Shown here piece by piece: positions 16,116 through 25,800 of a stretch of 35,402 nt of DNA. Positions within the stretch are counted from its first letter, which is position 1. Every line of letters starts with the position of its first letter. Both the position numbers and the translations under genes were made by a program. Source of the stretch: Desulfobacteraceae bacterium (lineage in GTDB: Bacteria; Desulfobacterota; Desulfobacteria; Desulfobacterales; JAABTS01); NCBI GenBank assembly GCA_011389735.1, contig JAABTS010000052.1, positions 1-35,402 on the forward strand, written 5' to 3'. Below the pieces are notes generated by a model. It had not been told where the DNA came from and made no database searches. It saw only the letters and a list, made by a program, of their open reading frames with translations.

Positions 16116-17038
16116 TTCCGATCCCCTGTTTCAGACCTCCTGGGAACGATTAAAACAGATCCGGAAGTCCTCCGAAGCACCGCCTCGACCGTGGAACCGA
16201 TAAACAGCCTGGTCAACAATCCCCTCTCACGCACGCCCAGGACAATCAAATCATCGGACTCCCCCAGCCCGCCCCGAACCATTTCATCCCCCGGAAAACC
16301 GGGCCTGACTTCCACGGACACACAGTCCATGTCAACGCCGGCGGCCTCCGCCTTCAACAGAATATCGCTCCTGATCCGTTCCATATACACGCTTTGCATC
16401 TCTCCATAACACCCGGAAACCGTATCCGGCCCCTCGCCGTCGAACGGTCTTTCCACCGCATGAAAAATCGTCAAATGCGCCCCCAACAAGGATGCAAAGC
16501 CCCTCCCGTAAGAAAGAACCCTGCTGAAATCCATATCAGGATCGCATCCTACAATCACCTTCCTGATCCCTGAAAAGCCTTCCTCGACGCCTTTTAACCG
16601 GCCCGTCTTCGGATTCACCACCCAAAACGGGCAGGGCAAAGTCCTGGCCAACCGCTCCACAAGCGTCCCGGCCAGCAGCCTATGAACCCCCGAAAGGCCG
16701 TAACTCGCGGCCATCACCAGATCCGCGGATTCATCATGAACCTGCTTCAATATCTCTTCCACCGGATCACCGAACGACACCGCCGGACGCCAACCATCAG
16801 GACAACCCCCCGCCATCTCCCTTATCCTCGCCACGGCCCTTTCAACCGCCTTCCTCCCTATATCCCCGCCCCTGCTCTCCACCGTCCCGAACAACGGATT
16901 GACCATATCGCAAATCGTATGATAGACAACCATCTCAGCTTCCAACCGCCGGCAGAGTATAGAGCCAAACGATATCACCTCCTTTGAATATTCGGAAAAA
17001 TCGACAGCACAGATAATCTTTCGGATTGGCGGAACCAT
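16112..17038 (-). CDS. Tandem-domain universal stress protein
   Basis: About 308 residues from the ATG at 17036-17038. Two UspA domains are visible. The first (about 4-145) begins IRKIICAVDFSEYS and ends GLSGVHRLLAGTLVERLART, then CPFWVVNP. The second (about 158-300) begins IRKVIVGCDPDMDFS and ends RGLLTRLFIGSTVEAVLRRT, then GSVLIVPRR. Both carry the Gly-rich phosphate-binding loop of ATP-binding UspA proteins, though the spacing in the first is not canonical. The frame can be extended to a TTG at 17081-17083, but that start lacks a ribosome binding site and the domain begins at the ATG. It is first in the USP-deacetylase-dinB unit, suggesting a stress-linked operon. Confidence 0.88.
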   Translation of the reverse strand: MVPPIRKIICAVDFSEYSKEVISFGSILCRRLEAEMVVYHTICDMVNPLFGTVESRGGDIGRKAVERAVARIREMAGGCPDGWRPAVSFGDPVEEILKQVHDESADLVMAASYGLSGVHRLLAGTLVERLARTLPCPFWVVNPKTGRLKGVEEGFSGIRKVIVGCDPDMDFSRVLSYGRGFASLLGAHLTIFHAVERPFDGEGPDTVSGCYGEMQSVYMERIRSDILLKAEAAGVDMDCVSVEVRPGFPGDEMVRGGLGESDDLIVLGVRERGLLTRLFIGSTVEAVLRRTSGSVLIVPRRSETGDRK

Positions 17039-17370
17039 TTGTTCACTCTTTTCGGGGTTATGGGTTTTCACGTTGAACGACAAAAGAATCCGGAAAGCGG
17101 CGATGAATATCTCCCTTTTCTGCTTTTAATTCGATTCGGGCTTGTTGTCAAGGTCGGTCTTTGGGGTCGATTGCGGTATGATAATTGCATATTCTATAGT
17201 ATACCGATCTTATCATTCCGGCTGATTTGTTCTTCCGGCGCCGGGTAATCCCGTCCGAAGCCCGACGGTCTGCATCTTCAACCAGACAAAGGAAAAAATC
17301 ATGAAACCGGATAATTTGGGTTTGAGTGTAAATTCTTTTTTCACTAAAAAAATATTTTGGAACTATAGGG
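17039..17370. other. Divergent promoter region of the NRPS/PKS operon and the USP operon
   Basis: A 332-bp gap between divergent transcription units. It contains a weak sigma-70-like candidate at 17171-17200, an AT-rich palindromic patch around CTATAGTATACC (17194-17205), and a GC-rich stretch 17230-17270 with partial inverted repeats. From 17288 a strong ribosome binding site serves the 30-codon ORF at 17301. No operator or riboswitch is recognised. Confidence 0.5.
17171..17200 (+). promoter_or_regulatory. Weak sigma-70-like promoter candidate for the NRPS operon
   Basis: TTGCGG (17171-17176), an 18-bp spacer and TATAGT (17195-17200, five of six matches to the -10 box). The -35 match is poor. 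If used, the leader before the small ORF at 17301 would be about 95 nt. Confidence 0.25.
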
Positions 17371-17393
17371 GTGAAAGCTTTGACATCTTTTAA
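17301..17393 (+). CDS. 30-codon ORF overlapping the start of the FAAL-NRPS gene
   Basis: The ATG at 17301 has AAAGGA seven bases upstream, the best ribosome binding site in this region. The 30-residue product (MKPDNLGLSVNSFFTKKIFW and onward) ends at TAA 17391-17393, inside the beginning of the synthetase gene and in a different frame. Overlap is 23 bases with the GTG at 17371, or 14 with the TTG at 17380. Translation of this frame could load ribosomes onto the weakly initiated synthetase (coupling) or act as a control leader. No homology is recognised. Confidence 0.35.
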   Translation: MKPDNLGLSVNSFFTKKIFWNYRGESFDIF

Positions 17394-20300
17394 AGAAAAC
17401 GAAAAATTCAACACATTTATTGACATCTTGAGCTACCGGGCGGAACACCGGCCGGATGAAGAAGCATATAAATATCTGAACAGCAAAGGAAATGAAAAAG
17501 AAAGCCTGACATATTCCGAGCTGGACCGAAGGGCCCGCGCGCTGGCGGCTGAAATTCAGTCAATGGGCGTATCCGAGGGGGAGCGGGCCCTTCTGCTGTA
17601 TCCTCCCAGCCTGGAGTACATAACGGCTTTCTTCGCCTGTTTATACGCCGGGGTCGTCGCAGTTCCGGCGTACCCGCCTCATCCTGCCAGGCTCGACCGC
17701 ACCCTTCCGAAACTGATCGGAATCATAGAGGACGCAGATCCGAAAATCGGTCTCACGACTACTGATATCCTAAACGGAATCCAATTTCTGGCGAACCAAT
17801 ACCCTGTATTGAATAAAATGAAATGGATCGCCGCCGATAGCGATGATTCGGATAGCAGTGCGTCCTGGCGATATCCGGCGGTCACTCCGAATTCCATTGC
17901 GTTTCTTCAGTATACATCGGGTTCCACAGGCAGGCCGAAAGGGGTTATGGTCGCTCACGGCAATCTGATTCATAACCAAACAATGATCGCCCATGCATTC
18001 AAAACCCATGACAAATCAGTAGTGGTGGGATGGCTTCCTTTGTATCACGACATGGGACTCATCGGCAATGTACTTCATCCCATGTACATGGGAATCCCGT
18101 GTATTCTGATGTCGCCGATCGCATTTCTTAAAAGTCCGTATCAATGGCTCAAAGCCATAAGCGATTATCGGGGAACCATCAGCGGAGGCCCCAATTTCGC
18201 CTACGATTTATGTGTCCGAAAAATCAACCCGGACATGAGGGCGTCGCTTGATTTAAGCTGTTGGGAACGGGCGTTCAACGGTTCCGAACCGATCCGTAAA
18301 GAAACTCTGGACCGTTTTTCGGACTATTTCCGTTCCTGCGGATTTCGTCGAGAATCCTTTCTTCCCTGCTATGGAATGGCCGAAAGCACATTGATCATTT
18401 CCGGCGGCGGGGAATCCGAAGAGCCTTTGATCGTATCCGCCGATTCGGATAAAATCGGGCAAAACAAGGTGGTTTTTGTACACAAGGATTCTGAAAACCG
18501 CCGCGATTTTGTAGGATCAGGTCAAATATTGCCGGAAGAAAATGTCGCTGTAGTCGATCCGAATACTTTCATGCGTTGTGCGGACAATGAAATTGGAGAA
18601 ATTTGGGTGTCCGGGCCTGGTGTCACCAGGGGATACTGGCGGAAGACAAAGCTGACTGCGGATATTTTTGAAGCCGTGATCGCAGGGGACGGCGAAGGCG
18701 ATGAACTCCGGAAATGGCTCAGAACCGGAGATCTGGGCTTTATATATCAAAACGAACTGTTTATTACAGGACGTCTAAAAGACATGATTCTGATTCGAGG
18801 CGGCAACCATTACCCTCAAGACATCGAATTAACGGTCGAACGGAGCTATTCCAGGCTGCGGCCCGGATGCTCCGCGGCGTTCTCGGTCGATGTGGACGGC
18901 GAAGAAAGGCTGGTCATCGTCGCCGAAGCGGAACGGCGGTATAACCGAATCAGAAGACAGGACGGCAAAAAAGAAATCGAGGAAGACAGAAGATGGCAAA
19001 AACGGCGGCAGTATAAGGTTTTACCGGAATATCCGCCCGAAGACTCGGATTCGTTGAACATCGACGAAGCCGTCATGTTAATCCGGGAAGCCGTCTCCAG
19101 ACACCATGACCTCAATGTTTACGCCGTATTGTTGCTAAAAGTGGGCAGCATCCCGAAAACCACCAGCGGTAAAATTCAGCGCCACGCCTGCCGATCCGGG
19201 TTTCTGGACGGCAGCCTGGAAGTGCTGGCCAAATCGGTGGGAACGCCGGTAAAGCAGAATACCGGGCCGGTCAGCCTGGAACGGTTAAAAACCGCCGGCG
19301 CCGATGAACATCTGAAAATTCTGGAATCATGGTTTAGAGAGGTGATTTCCGGTTTGCTTAAAATCGACCCGTCGGAAGTTACGCCGGATCGGTCTCTAAA
19401 CCAGTTGGGCCTTGATTCTCTGGCGGCCGTTGAACTCCAACATCAAATTGAAATCGATCTCGAAATCGCCTGGCCGCTGACCAAACTTCTCAGAGGACCG
19501 TCAATTCGGGAATTGATCAGCGACGCTGTCAAAATACCGGCGGCCAACGAGGCCGGCGGTCGAATCCCTGTTCATCCGGGAATCCGGACCGGCGAATTTC
19601 CACTATCTCATAATCAGCAATCCCTTTGGTTCATGTACCGCCTGGCCCCGGAAAGCGCCGCGTATAATGTCTGTTTTCCCGTGCGTATAAAGTCCGAGGT
19701 CGATATTCCCGCTCTAAAACGAGCATGGGGAACCATTATCGAACGTCATGCCTCCCTCAGAACCACCTATTCGGAACATGACGGCGAACCGGTTCAAATT
19801 GTTCACGCTCATGGGGAGCCGGACTTCGTGGAGACGGACGTTTCATCCCGGCCTGAAACCGAAGTCAAAGCCGAACTGGAATCAGAAGCCCGCCGCCCGT
19901 TCGACCTGGAAAACGGCCCTGTCATTCGAATGCGCCTGTACAAAAAAACTCGAACGGACTTTGTGTTCCTGCTCGTATTTCATCATATCGCCGTTGACTT
20001 GTGGTCTCTGTCCGTCCTGATGGATGAATTCAGACGCCTTTATCCGGCTGAACTCGCCAATAAGTCAGGTGTTCCGGTAGATCCCGCGGTTCTTGATATG
20101 GCCCCGGTTCCCTATATCTATCCCGACTATGTCGGATGGCAAACCGGCATGCTGGCCGGAAAAGACGGTGAAAATCTTAAACACTACTGGAAACGGCGTT
20201 TAAACAACGATCCGCCTGTACTCGACCTGCCGTTTGATCATCCACGGCCTCCGGTTCAAACGTTTAACGGATCTTCCTGCGCATTCGAACTGTCCGAAGA

Positions 20301-22878
20301 TTTGACCGGACGGATCACAAATCTGGCCAACACGAACCGGGCCACGTTGTACATGACCCTCGCCGCCGCTTTCACGGTTCTCATGCATCGTTACACGCAT
20401 CAGACCGACGTATGGATCGGATCGCCCGCGGCGGGCCGGAGCCGTCCGGAATTCAAGGACATGGTCGGTTACCTGGCCAATCCGGTGGTGATCCGGTCTA
20501 ATTTGTCTCAAAATCCCGAATTCGGCGATTTCCTGAACAGCGTAAAAGAAACGGTACTGGAAGCTCTGACCGGCCAGGACTATCCGTTTTCCCGGCTTGT
20601 GGAAACATTGCAGCCGGAAAGGAACGCCGCGGTTCCGCCTTTGTTCCAGGCCATGTTCGTGCTGGAAAAACCGCACCGGGTCACAGCGGCTGCGCCGTTC
20701 GTCCTTCGGGAAAAAGGAGCGGCCATGGAACTGGGCGGCCTCGCGTTCGAATCCATGCCCCTGGAACAACGATCTTCCCAGTTCGATCTGTCCCTGATGA
20801 TGATCGAATCGGACCGAAAACTGGCGGGAACTATCGAATATAACACCGATCTTTTTGAACACGACACCATAGCCCGTATGGCGGGACACTTTACGGAAAT
20901 TCTTGACCACGCCGCCCGTTTTCCCGATACCCGCGTTTCCGATATGCCTATCCTGACCGAATCCGAACAAAAACAGCTTCTGGAAACATTCAGCGAGGGG
21001 AAACCGGATGAATTGGAATGGAACAGCGTAATAGACATGTTCGAAAACCAGGTTCAATCCAATCCCGACCGGACCGCCGTCGTTTTCGGCCTTACCCGGC
21101 TAACTTTCCGCCGCCTGGATGAACTGGCCGACATCATCGCCGACGCTCTGGTAGTGCAATATGACGTCAGGCCCGGCCGGCCGGTGGGGTCGATGCTCGA
21201 CAGATCCGAATGGGCCGTTGTCGCCATGCTGGGGATTTTAAAGGCCGGCGGCGTTTACACCCCGATCGATCCGGCCTATCCCGAAGACCGAATCCGTTAT
21301 ATGCTCGATGACGCATCGGTCAAAATCGTGCTGTCGGAACCCCGTTTTTTCGATGTATTGCAATCCGCGCCCAATTCGCCGAATATCTTCGATATTACGT
21401 CCATCCCCGCCGATATTCGGTCCATGACGACTAATCGCCCGGTATCGCCGGATCAACCGTCCTATCTGCTTTATACGTCCGGATCGACCGGCGTCCCCAA
21501 AGGCGTACTCCAGACCCATCGCACATTGACCAACCTCATGCGATGGCAAAAGGACGAAATCGGCGGCGACCTGAATATTTTGCAATACGCCGCCCTGGGC
21601 TTCGACGTGTCCATCCAGGAAACGCTTTACAGCCTGACCTCCGGATGTACGCTCCACGTCATCCCCAACGACCTCCGTTACGATATGGCCGGCCTGGCCG
21701 ATTATATCACGGAAAACCGGATCGATCTGATCACCATGCCGTTCACGCCGCTTGGCATGTTGTTTCGTGAAAACGCGGAGGTATTGAACAAATTTGCGAT
21801 GAAACACATAATCACATCCGGAGAGGCGCTCCAGGTCACCCCCGAACTGGCGGACTACCTGAAACGTAGACCGGATGTGAAACTCCATAACCAGTATGGC
21901 CCAACCGAAACTCATGTGGTCACGGCTCACACCATGTCCGCGGCCATGGACAATATCGAGGAATACCCGCCGATCGGCCGACCCGTCAATAATACGGGAA
22001 TTTTTATTCTGGACGAACACCTGTCCCCGGCGCCTGTCGGAGTCAAAGGCGAAATCTATGTAAGCGGCGCCAACCTGGCTGAAGGCTATCTTCATCGCGA
22101 CGACCTCACCATGACCAAATTCGTCACAACCCCCTTGAAAAACGGCGCTCGAATGTACCGAACCGGCGATATAGGACGATGGCGGCCCGACGGAATTATT
22201 GAATTTCTCGGCAGAAACGACGACCAGGTCAAAATCCGGGGGAACCGTGTGGAACCGGGAGAAATCGAAACCCGGCTTCTTCAGACTCCCGAGGTCAGGG
22301 AGGCTGTTGTCGTGGCCCGGCCGTTCAGGGCGAACCGGGTTGAACTGGCGGCGTATATCGTTCCCCGAAACGAATGGAATCCGGAATCGATCCGCCGGGA
22401 ACTTCAAACAGTATTGCCTCATTACATGATCCCCTCCTACTTCGTTCAAATGAAAGGGTTTACGCTGTCTCCCAACGGCAAGGTGAACAAAAAGGATCTC
22501 CCTGATCCGCTCGAATCCGGAATCGAAATCAAAGGCGGGATCAAACCGCCCGGAAACGATACTGAAAAACGATTGGTGGAGATCTGGCGGGATGTGCTCA
22601 AAGTCGATTCCATAGGCGTTACTGACAATTTTTTCGAACTAGGCGGCCACAGCCTTAAAGCTACGCAGATTATGAGCCGCATTCATAAAGAATTCAACGT
22701 CAAGCTTGCGTTAAAGGATATTTTTATGTATCAAACCATCGAGGAACTTTTCGGCGCTGTTCAAAAAGCGAAACAAGATCGATACGCCCCCATCGAGCCG
22801 GTGCAGCCCGTCGCTCCGGCCGATGAAAACGAACTGGCGGCGCTGCGAAATCTGATCGACAAAAACGAGGAACCCTGA
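17371..22878 (+). CDS. Hybrid FAAL-NRPS: FAAL-ACP-C-A-PCP (lipid-loading and first module)
   Basis: 1835 residues. A fatty acyl-AMP ligase (about 10-600) shows YTSGSTGRPKG from 181, NGSEPIRKETLDRF, LPCYGMAESTLIISGG and RTGDLGF. A carrier protein follows with phosphopantetheine serine S683 in LGLDSLAAVEL. The condensation domain (about 740-1190) has motif HHIAVDLWS, H871-D876, with Leu in place of the usual Gly after Asp. The adenylation domain (about 1220-1715) has LLYTSGSTGVPKG. The final PCP has S1761 in LGGHSLKATQI. The FAAL adenylates a fatty acid and loads it on the ACP; C joins it to residue 1. Specificity positions read D-V-Q-T-I-S-Q-V-V-(K), partly proline-like. Alternative start TTG 17380 has AGGGG eight bases upstream and may be preferred to GTG 17371. 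The stop overlaps the next ATG by one base (TGATG). Confidence 0.95.
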   Translation: MKALTSFKENEKFNTFIDILSYRAEHRPDEEAYKYLNSKGNEKESLTYSELDRRARALAAEIQSMGVSEGERALLLYPPSLEYITAFFACLYAGVVAVPAYPPHPARLDRTLPKLIGIIEDADPKIGLTTTDILNGIQFLANQYPVLNKMKWIAADSDDSDSSASWRYPAVTPNSIAFLQYTSGSTGRPKGVMVAHGNLIHNQTMIAHAFKTHDKSVVVGWLPLYHDMGLIGNVLHPMYMGIPCILMSPIAFLKSPYQWLKAISDYRGTISGGPNFAYDLCVRKINPDMRASLDLSCWERAFNGSEPIRKETLDRFSDYFRSCGFRRESFLPCYGMAESTLIISGGGESEEPLIVSADSDKIGQNKVVFVHKDSENRRDFVGSGQILPEENVAVVDPNTFMRCADNEIGEIWVSGPGVTRGYWRKTKLTADIFEAVIAGDGEGDELRKWLRTGDLGFIYQNELFITGRLKDMILIRGGNHYPQDIELTVERSYSRLRPGCSAAFSVDVDGEERLVIVAEAERRYNRIRRQDGKKEIEEDRRWQKRRQYKVLPEYPPEDSDSLNIDEAVMLIREAVSRHHDLNVYAVLLLKVGSIPKTTSGKIQRHACRSGFLDGSLEVLAKSVGTPVKQNTGPVSLERLKTAGADEHLKILESWFREVISGLLKIDPSEVTPDRSLNQLGLDSLAAVELQHQIEIDLEIAWPLTKLLRGPSIRELISDAVKIPAANEAGGRIPVHPGIRTGEFPLSHNQQSLWFMYRLAPESAAYNVCFPVRIKSEVDIPALKRAWGTIIERHASLRTTYSEHDGEPVQIVHAHGEPDFVETDVSSRPETEVKAELESEARRPFDLENGPVIRMRLYKKTRTDFVFLLVFHHIAVDLWSLSVLMDEFRRLYPAELANKSGVPVDPAVLDMAPVPYIYPDYVGWQTGMLAGKDGENLKHYWKRRLNNDPPVLDLPFDHPRPPVQTFNGSSCAFELSEDLTGRITNLANTNRATLYMTLAAAFTVLMHRYTHQTDVWIGSPAAGRSRPEFKDMVGYLANPVVIRSNLSQNPEFGDFLNSVKETVLEALTGQDYPFSRLVETLQPERNAAVPPLFQAMFVLEKPHRVTAAAPFVLREKGAAMELGGLAFESMPLEQRSSQFDLSLMMIESDRKLAGTIEYNTDLFEHDTIARMAGHFTEILDHAARFPDTRVSDMPILTESEQKQLLETFSEGKPDELEWNSVIDMFENQVQSNPDRTAVVFGLTRLTFRRLDELADIIADALVVQYDVRPGRPVGSMLDRSEWAVVAMLGILKAGGVYTPIDPAYPEDRIRYMLDDASVKIVLSEPRFFDVLQSAPNSPNIFDITSIPADIRSMTTNRPVSPDQPSYLLYTSGSTGVPKGVLQTHRTLTNLMRWQKDEIGGDLNILQYAALGFDVSIQETLYSLTSGCTLHVIPNDLRYDMAGLADYITENRIDLITMPFTPLGMLFRENAEVLNKFAMKHIITSGEALQVTPELADYLKRRPDVKLHNQYGPTETHVVTAHTMSAAMDNIEEYPPIGRPVNNTGIFILDEHLSPAPVGVKGEIYVSGANLAEGYLHRDDLTMTKFVTTPLKNGARMYRTGDIGRWRPDGIIEFLGRNDDQVKIRGNRVEPGEIETRLLQTPEVREAVVVARPFRANRVELAAYIVPRNEWNPESIRRELQTVLPHYMIPSYFVQMKGFTLSPNGKVNKKDLPDPLESGIEIKGGIKPPGNDTEKRLVEIWRDVLKVDSIGVTDNFFELGGHSLKATQIMSRIHKEFNVKLALKDIFMYQTIEELFGAVQKAKQDRYAPIEPVQPVAPADENELAALRNLIDKNEEP

Positions 22879-25800
22879 TGACAACCATAGAAGATCTCAC
22901 CCGTCGCGCCCTGGAAGGCGATCCTGACTCGCTTCAGGAATTGAGAAACCGGGGCCTGCTCGATTCTGCTAAAGCCGCAAGCCATGAAAAAACCGCTGTT
23001 TATCCTTTGTCTCACGCTCAGAAGCGGTTATGGTTTCAATGCCGGTTTCAAGGCGCATCCGCAGCCTACAATATGCCCGCGGCCTTTCAGCTCGACGGAA
23101 ATCTCGATGAAAACGCCTTTACCGCCGCTTTCGAAAAAATTGTTCAGAGACATGAATCATTGCGCACGGTGTTTGTCCTGGAAGATACGGAACCGCTTCA
23201 GCATATCCGCGCAAAATCCGATTTCAAGGTGGTTGTTCAGGATCTGACCGGTTCGGAAGATCCGCCGGCCGATGCGCTCGAAACAGCCCGGCGGGCGGCT
23301 CTGGAGCCTTTCGACCTGTCGGCGGGTCCGCTTATCCGAGTATCGCTCCTGCGTATCGCAATTTCAACCGTTGATCCGATGAAAAACCGGTATATGATGC
23401 TGTTTAACATGCATCATATCGTATCGGACGGATGGTCGATCGACGTGTTGATCCGCGAATTCGTGGAATTTTATCATGCGTTTCGAGAGAACCGGGATCC
23501 GTCCCCGGCGCCGCTCCGTATCCATTATAAGGACTATGCGGCCTGGCAGGCGAAACAATCGGCGGGCGAAGGCGTGAACCGGCATCGGGATTACTGGATC
23601 GAAAAACTGTCCGGCGATATCCCGATCCTCGATCTTCCGGCGGATTTTCCAAGACCGCCGGTGCAAACCTTTTCCGGAAACACCATCGGCGCTGAATTCA
23701 ATGAGACGGAAACGGAAAACATCATGCGACTGGCCCGTGATTTTGGAACTACGCTGTTCATTACACTGACGGCCGCCGTCAAAGTGTTATTGCACCGGTA
23801 TACAGGAAAGCAGGATATCATCGTGGGAAGTCCCGTGGCCGGCCGGGAACATCCGGATCTCGAAGACCAGATCGGATTTTATGTCAATACGCTTGCATTG
23901 AGAGACGTTATCGATGCAACGAAACCGTTCGCCGATGTGTTGAATCAGGTGCGCCGGACCGTGACCGAGGCCTATGACCATCAGGCGTATCCGTTCGACC
24001 GTCTGGTCGAAGAACTGAACCTTCGGCGGGATCTGGCGCGGTCCCCGCTGTTCGACGTTGTGACGGCGCTTCACGGCTCGCCGCCGTCCTTCGCGCTCGA
24101 TTCCGTCTCGGTAACTCCGGTGGAAATCGAATTTCCGTCCGCCAAATTCGATATCACCTTTCATTTCAGCCTTCACAACGGCCGCCTGTCGCTCGATACC
24201 GAATATCGCACGGATTTGTTTTGCGAAGAGCGAATACGGAATATGGCCCTCCATCTTCAAACACTGTTTCAAAGCATCGTCGAAGACCCTGAACGTCCGG
24301 TTTACGCACTTTCGATTTTACCGGAACAGGAACGAACCCTTATCCTTGATGTCTTCAATGATACGGCGGCGGCGTATCCCTCGGACAGCACCATTACCGG
24401 CCTGTTCGAAAGCGTTGCGAAACGCTTTCCGGATCGGACGGCCGTTATTTACGAAGACAAAACAACCGATTATCGAAAATTGAACCGGATAGCGGACGCT
24501 ATCGCGGGGGCCGTTCGAAGCGTCTGTAATCCGGCTCCCGACGAACGGATCGCTGTGATCCTCGGCCGAACGGAATACACGCCGGCCGCTCTGATCGGCG
24601 TCCTCAAGTCCGGCGGCGCATACGTTCCGGTCGATCCGGCCTATCCCGAGGAAAGAATCCGGTATATTCTTGAAGACGGCGGATGCCGGGCGGTTGTTAC
24701 GGAAACGGAGTTTGTGGCGCTTGTAAAAGGCCTGAACCCGATCGGCGGAGCGGATTTGCCGATTATCGACGTCCGGGCGCTGAATCCGGCCGAAGATTCC
24801 AAACCGCCGTCGGCTCGTGAACCAGTCCATCCGGACCACGCCGCCTATGTTATCTACACTTCCGGTTCCACGGGCCTTCCCAAAGGTTGCGTGGTGACGC
24901 ACCGGAACGTGGTGCGCCTGATGATGAACGACCGGTTAGATTTTACGTTCAGCCCGGACGATGCCTGGATTGCGGCCCATTCTTTTTGTTTTGATTTTTC
25001 CGTCTGGGAAATGTACGGAGCGCTCCTGTACGGCGGCCGGCTGGTGATCGCCAAAAGCGAAGAAACGCGCGACCCGGAAGCTCTTCTGGATCTGATCCGC
25101 AAACACCGGGCGACAGTGCTCAACCAGACGCCGGCCGCGTTTTACAACCTGATCGACGCGGAATTGAAGCAGCCGGAACATCGGCTCGACAGCCATCTGC
25201 GATATGTCATCTTCGGCGGAGACAAATTAAACCCGGCCTATTTAAAACCGTGGGCGGATCTATATTCCCCGGAACGTATAGAGCTGATCAATATGTACGG
25301 CATAACGGAAACCACGGTTCATGTCAGTTTCGGCCCGCTTAAACGACGCGATATCGACGGCGCGTCCGGCGTAAGCCCGATTGGGAGCCCGCTGCCGGAA
25401 ACGCGGGTTTATGTCTGTGATCGGTGGATGAATTTGCAGCCCGTCGGGATTCCCGGTGAATTGTACGTGGCGGGATCGGGAGTGAGCCGGGGGTACTTGA
25501 ACCGGGAGGAGTTGACGCGTGAAAAATTCCTGGCGGATCCGTTCAGGCCCGGAGAACGAATGTATCGCACCGGGGATGTGGGCCGATGGATGTACGATGG
25601 AACCATGGAATTTTTCGGCAGAAACGACCATCAAATTCAGATCCGGGGGTTTCGCGTGGAACCGGGAGAGATCGAGACATGTCTCGCGTCTCATCCGGAT
25701 GTGGAAAAAGCCGTGGCGACGGTGATCCAGGGAAGACACGAAACCCTGGAACTGGTTGCGTATATCGTTGGCAGGAACGTCGGCGCAGACCCGGTCAACT

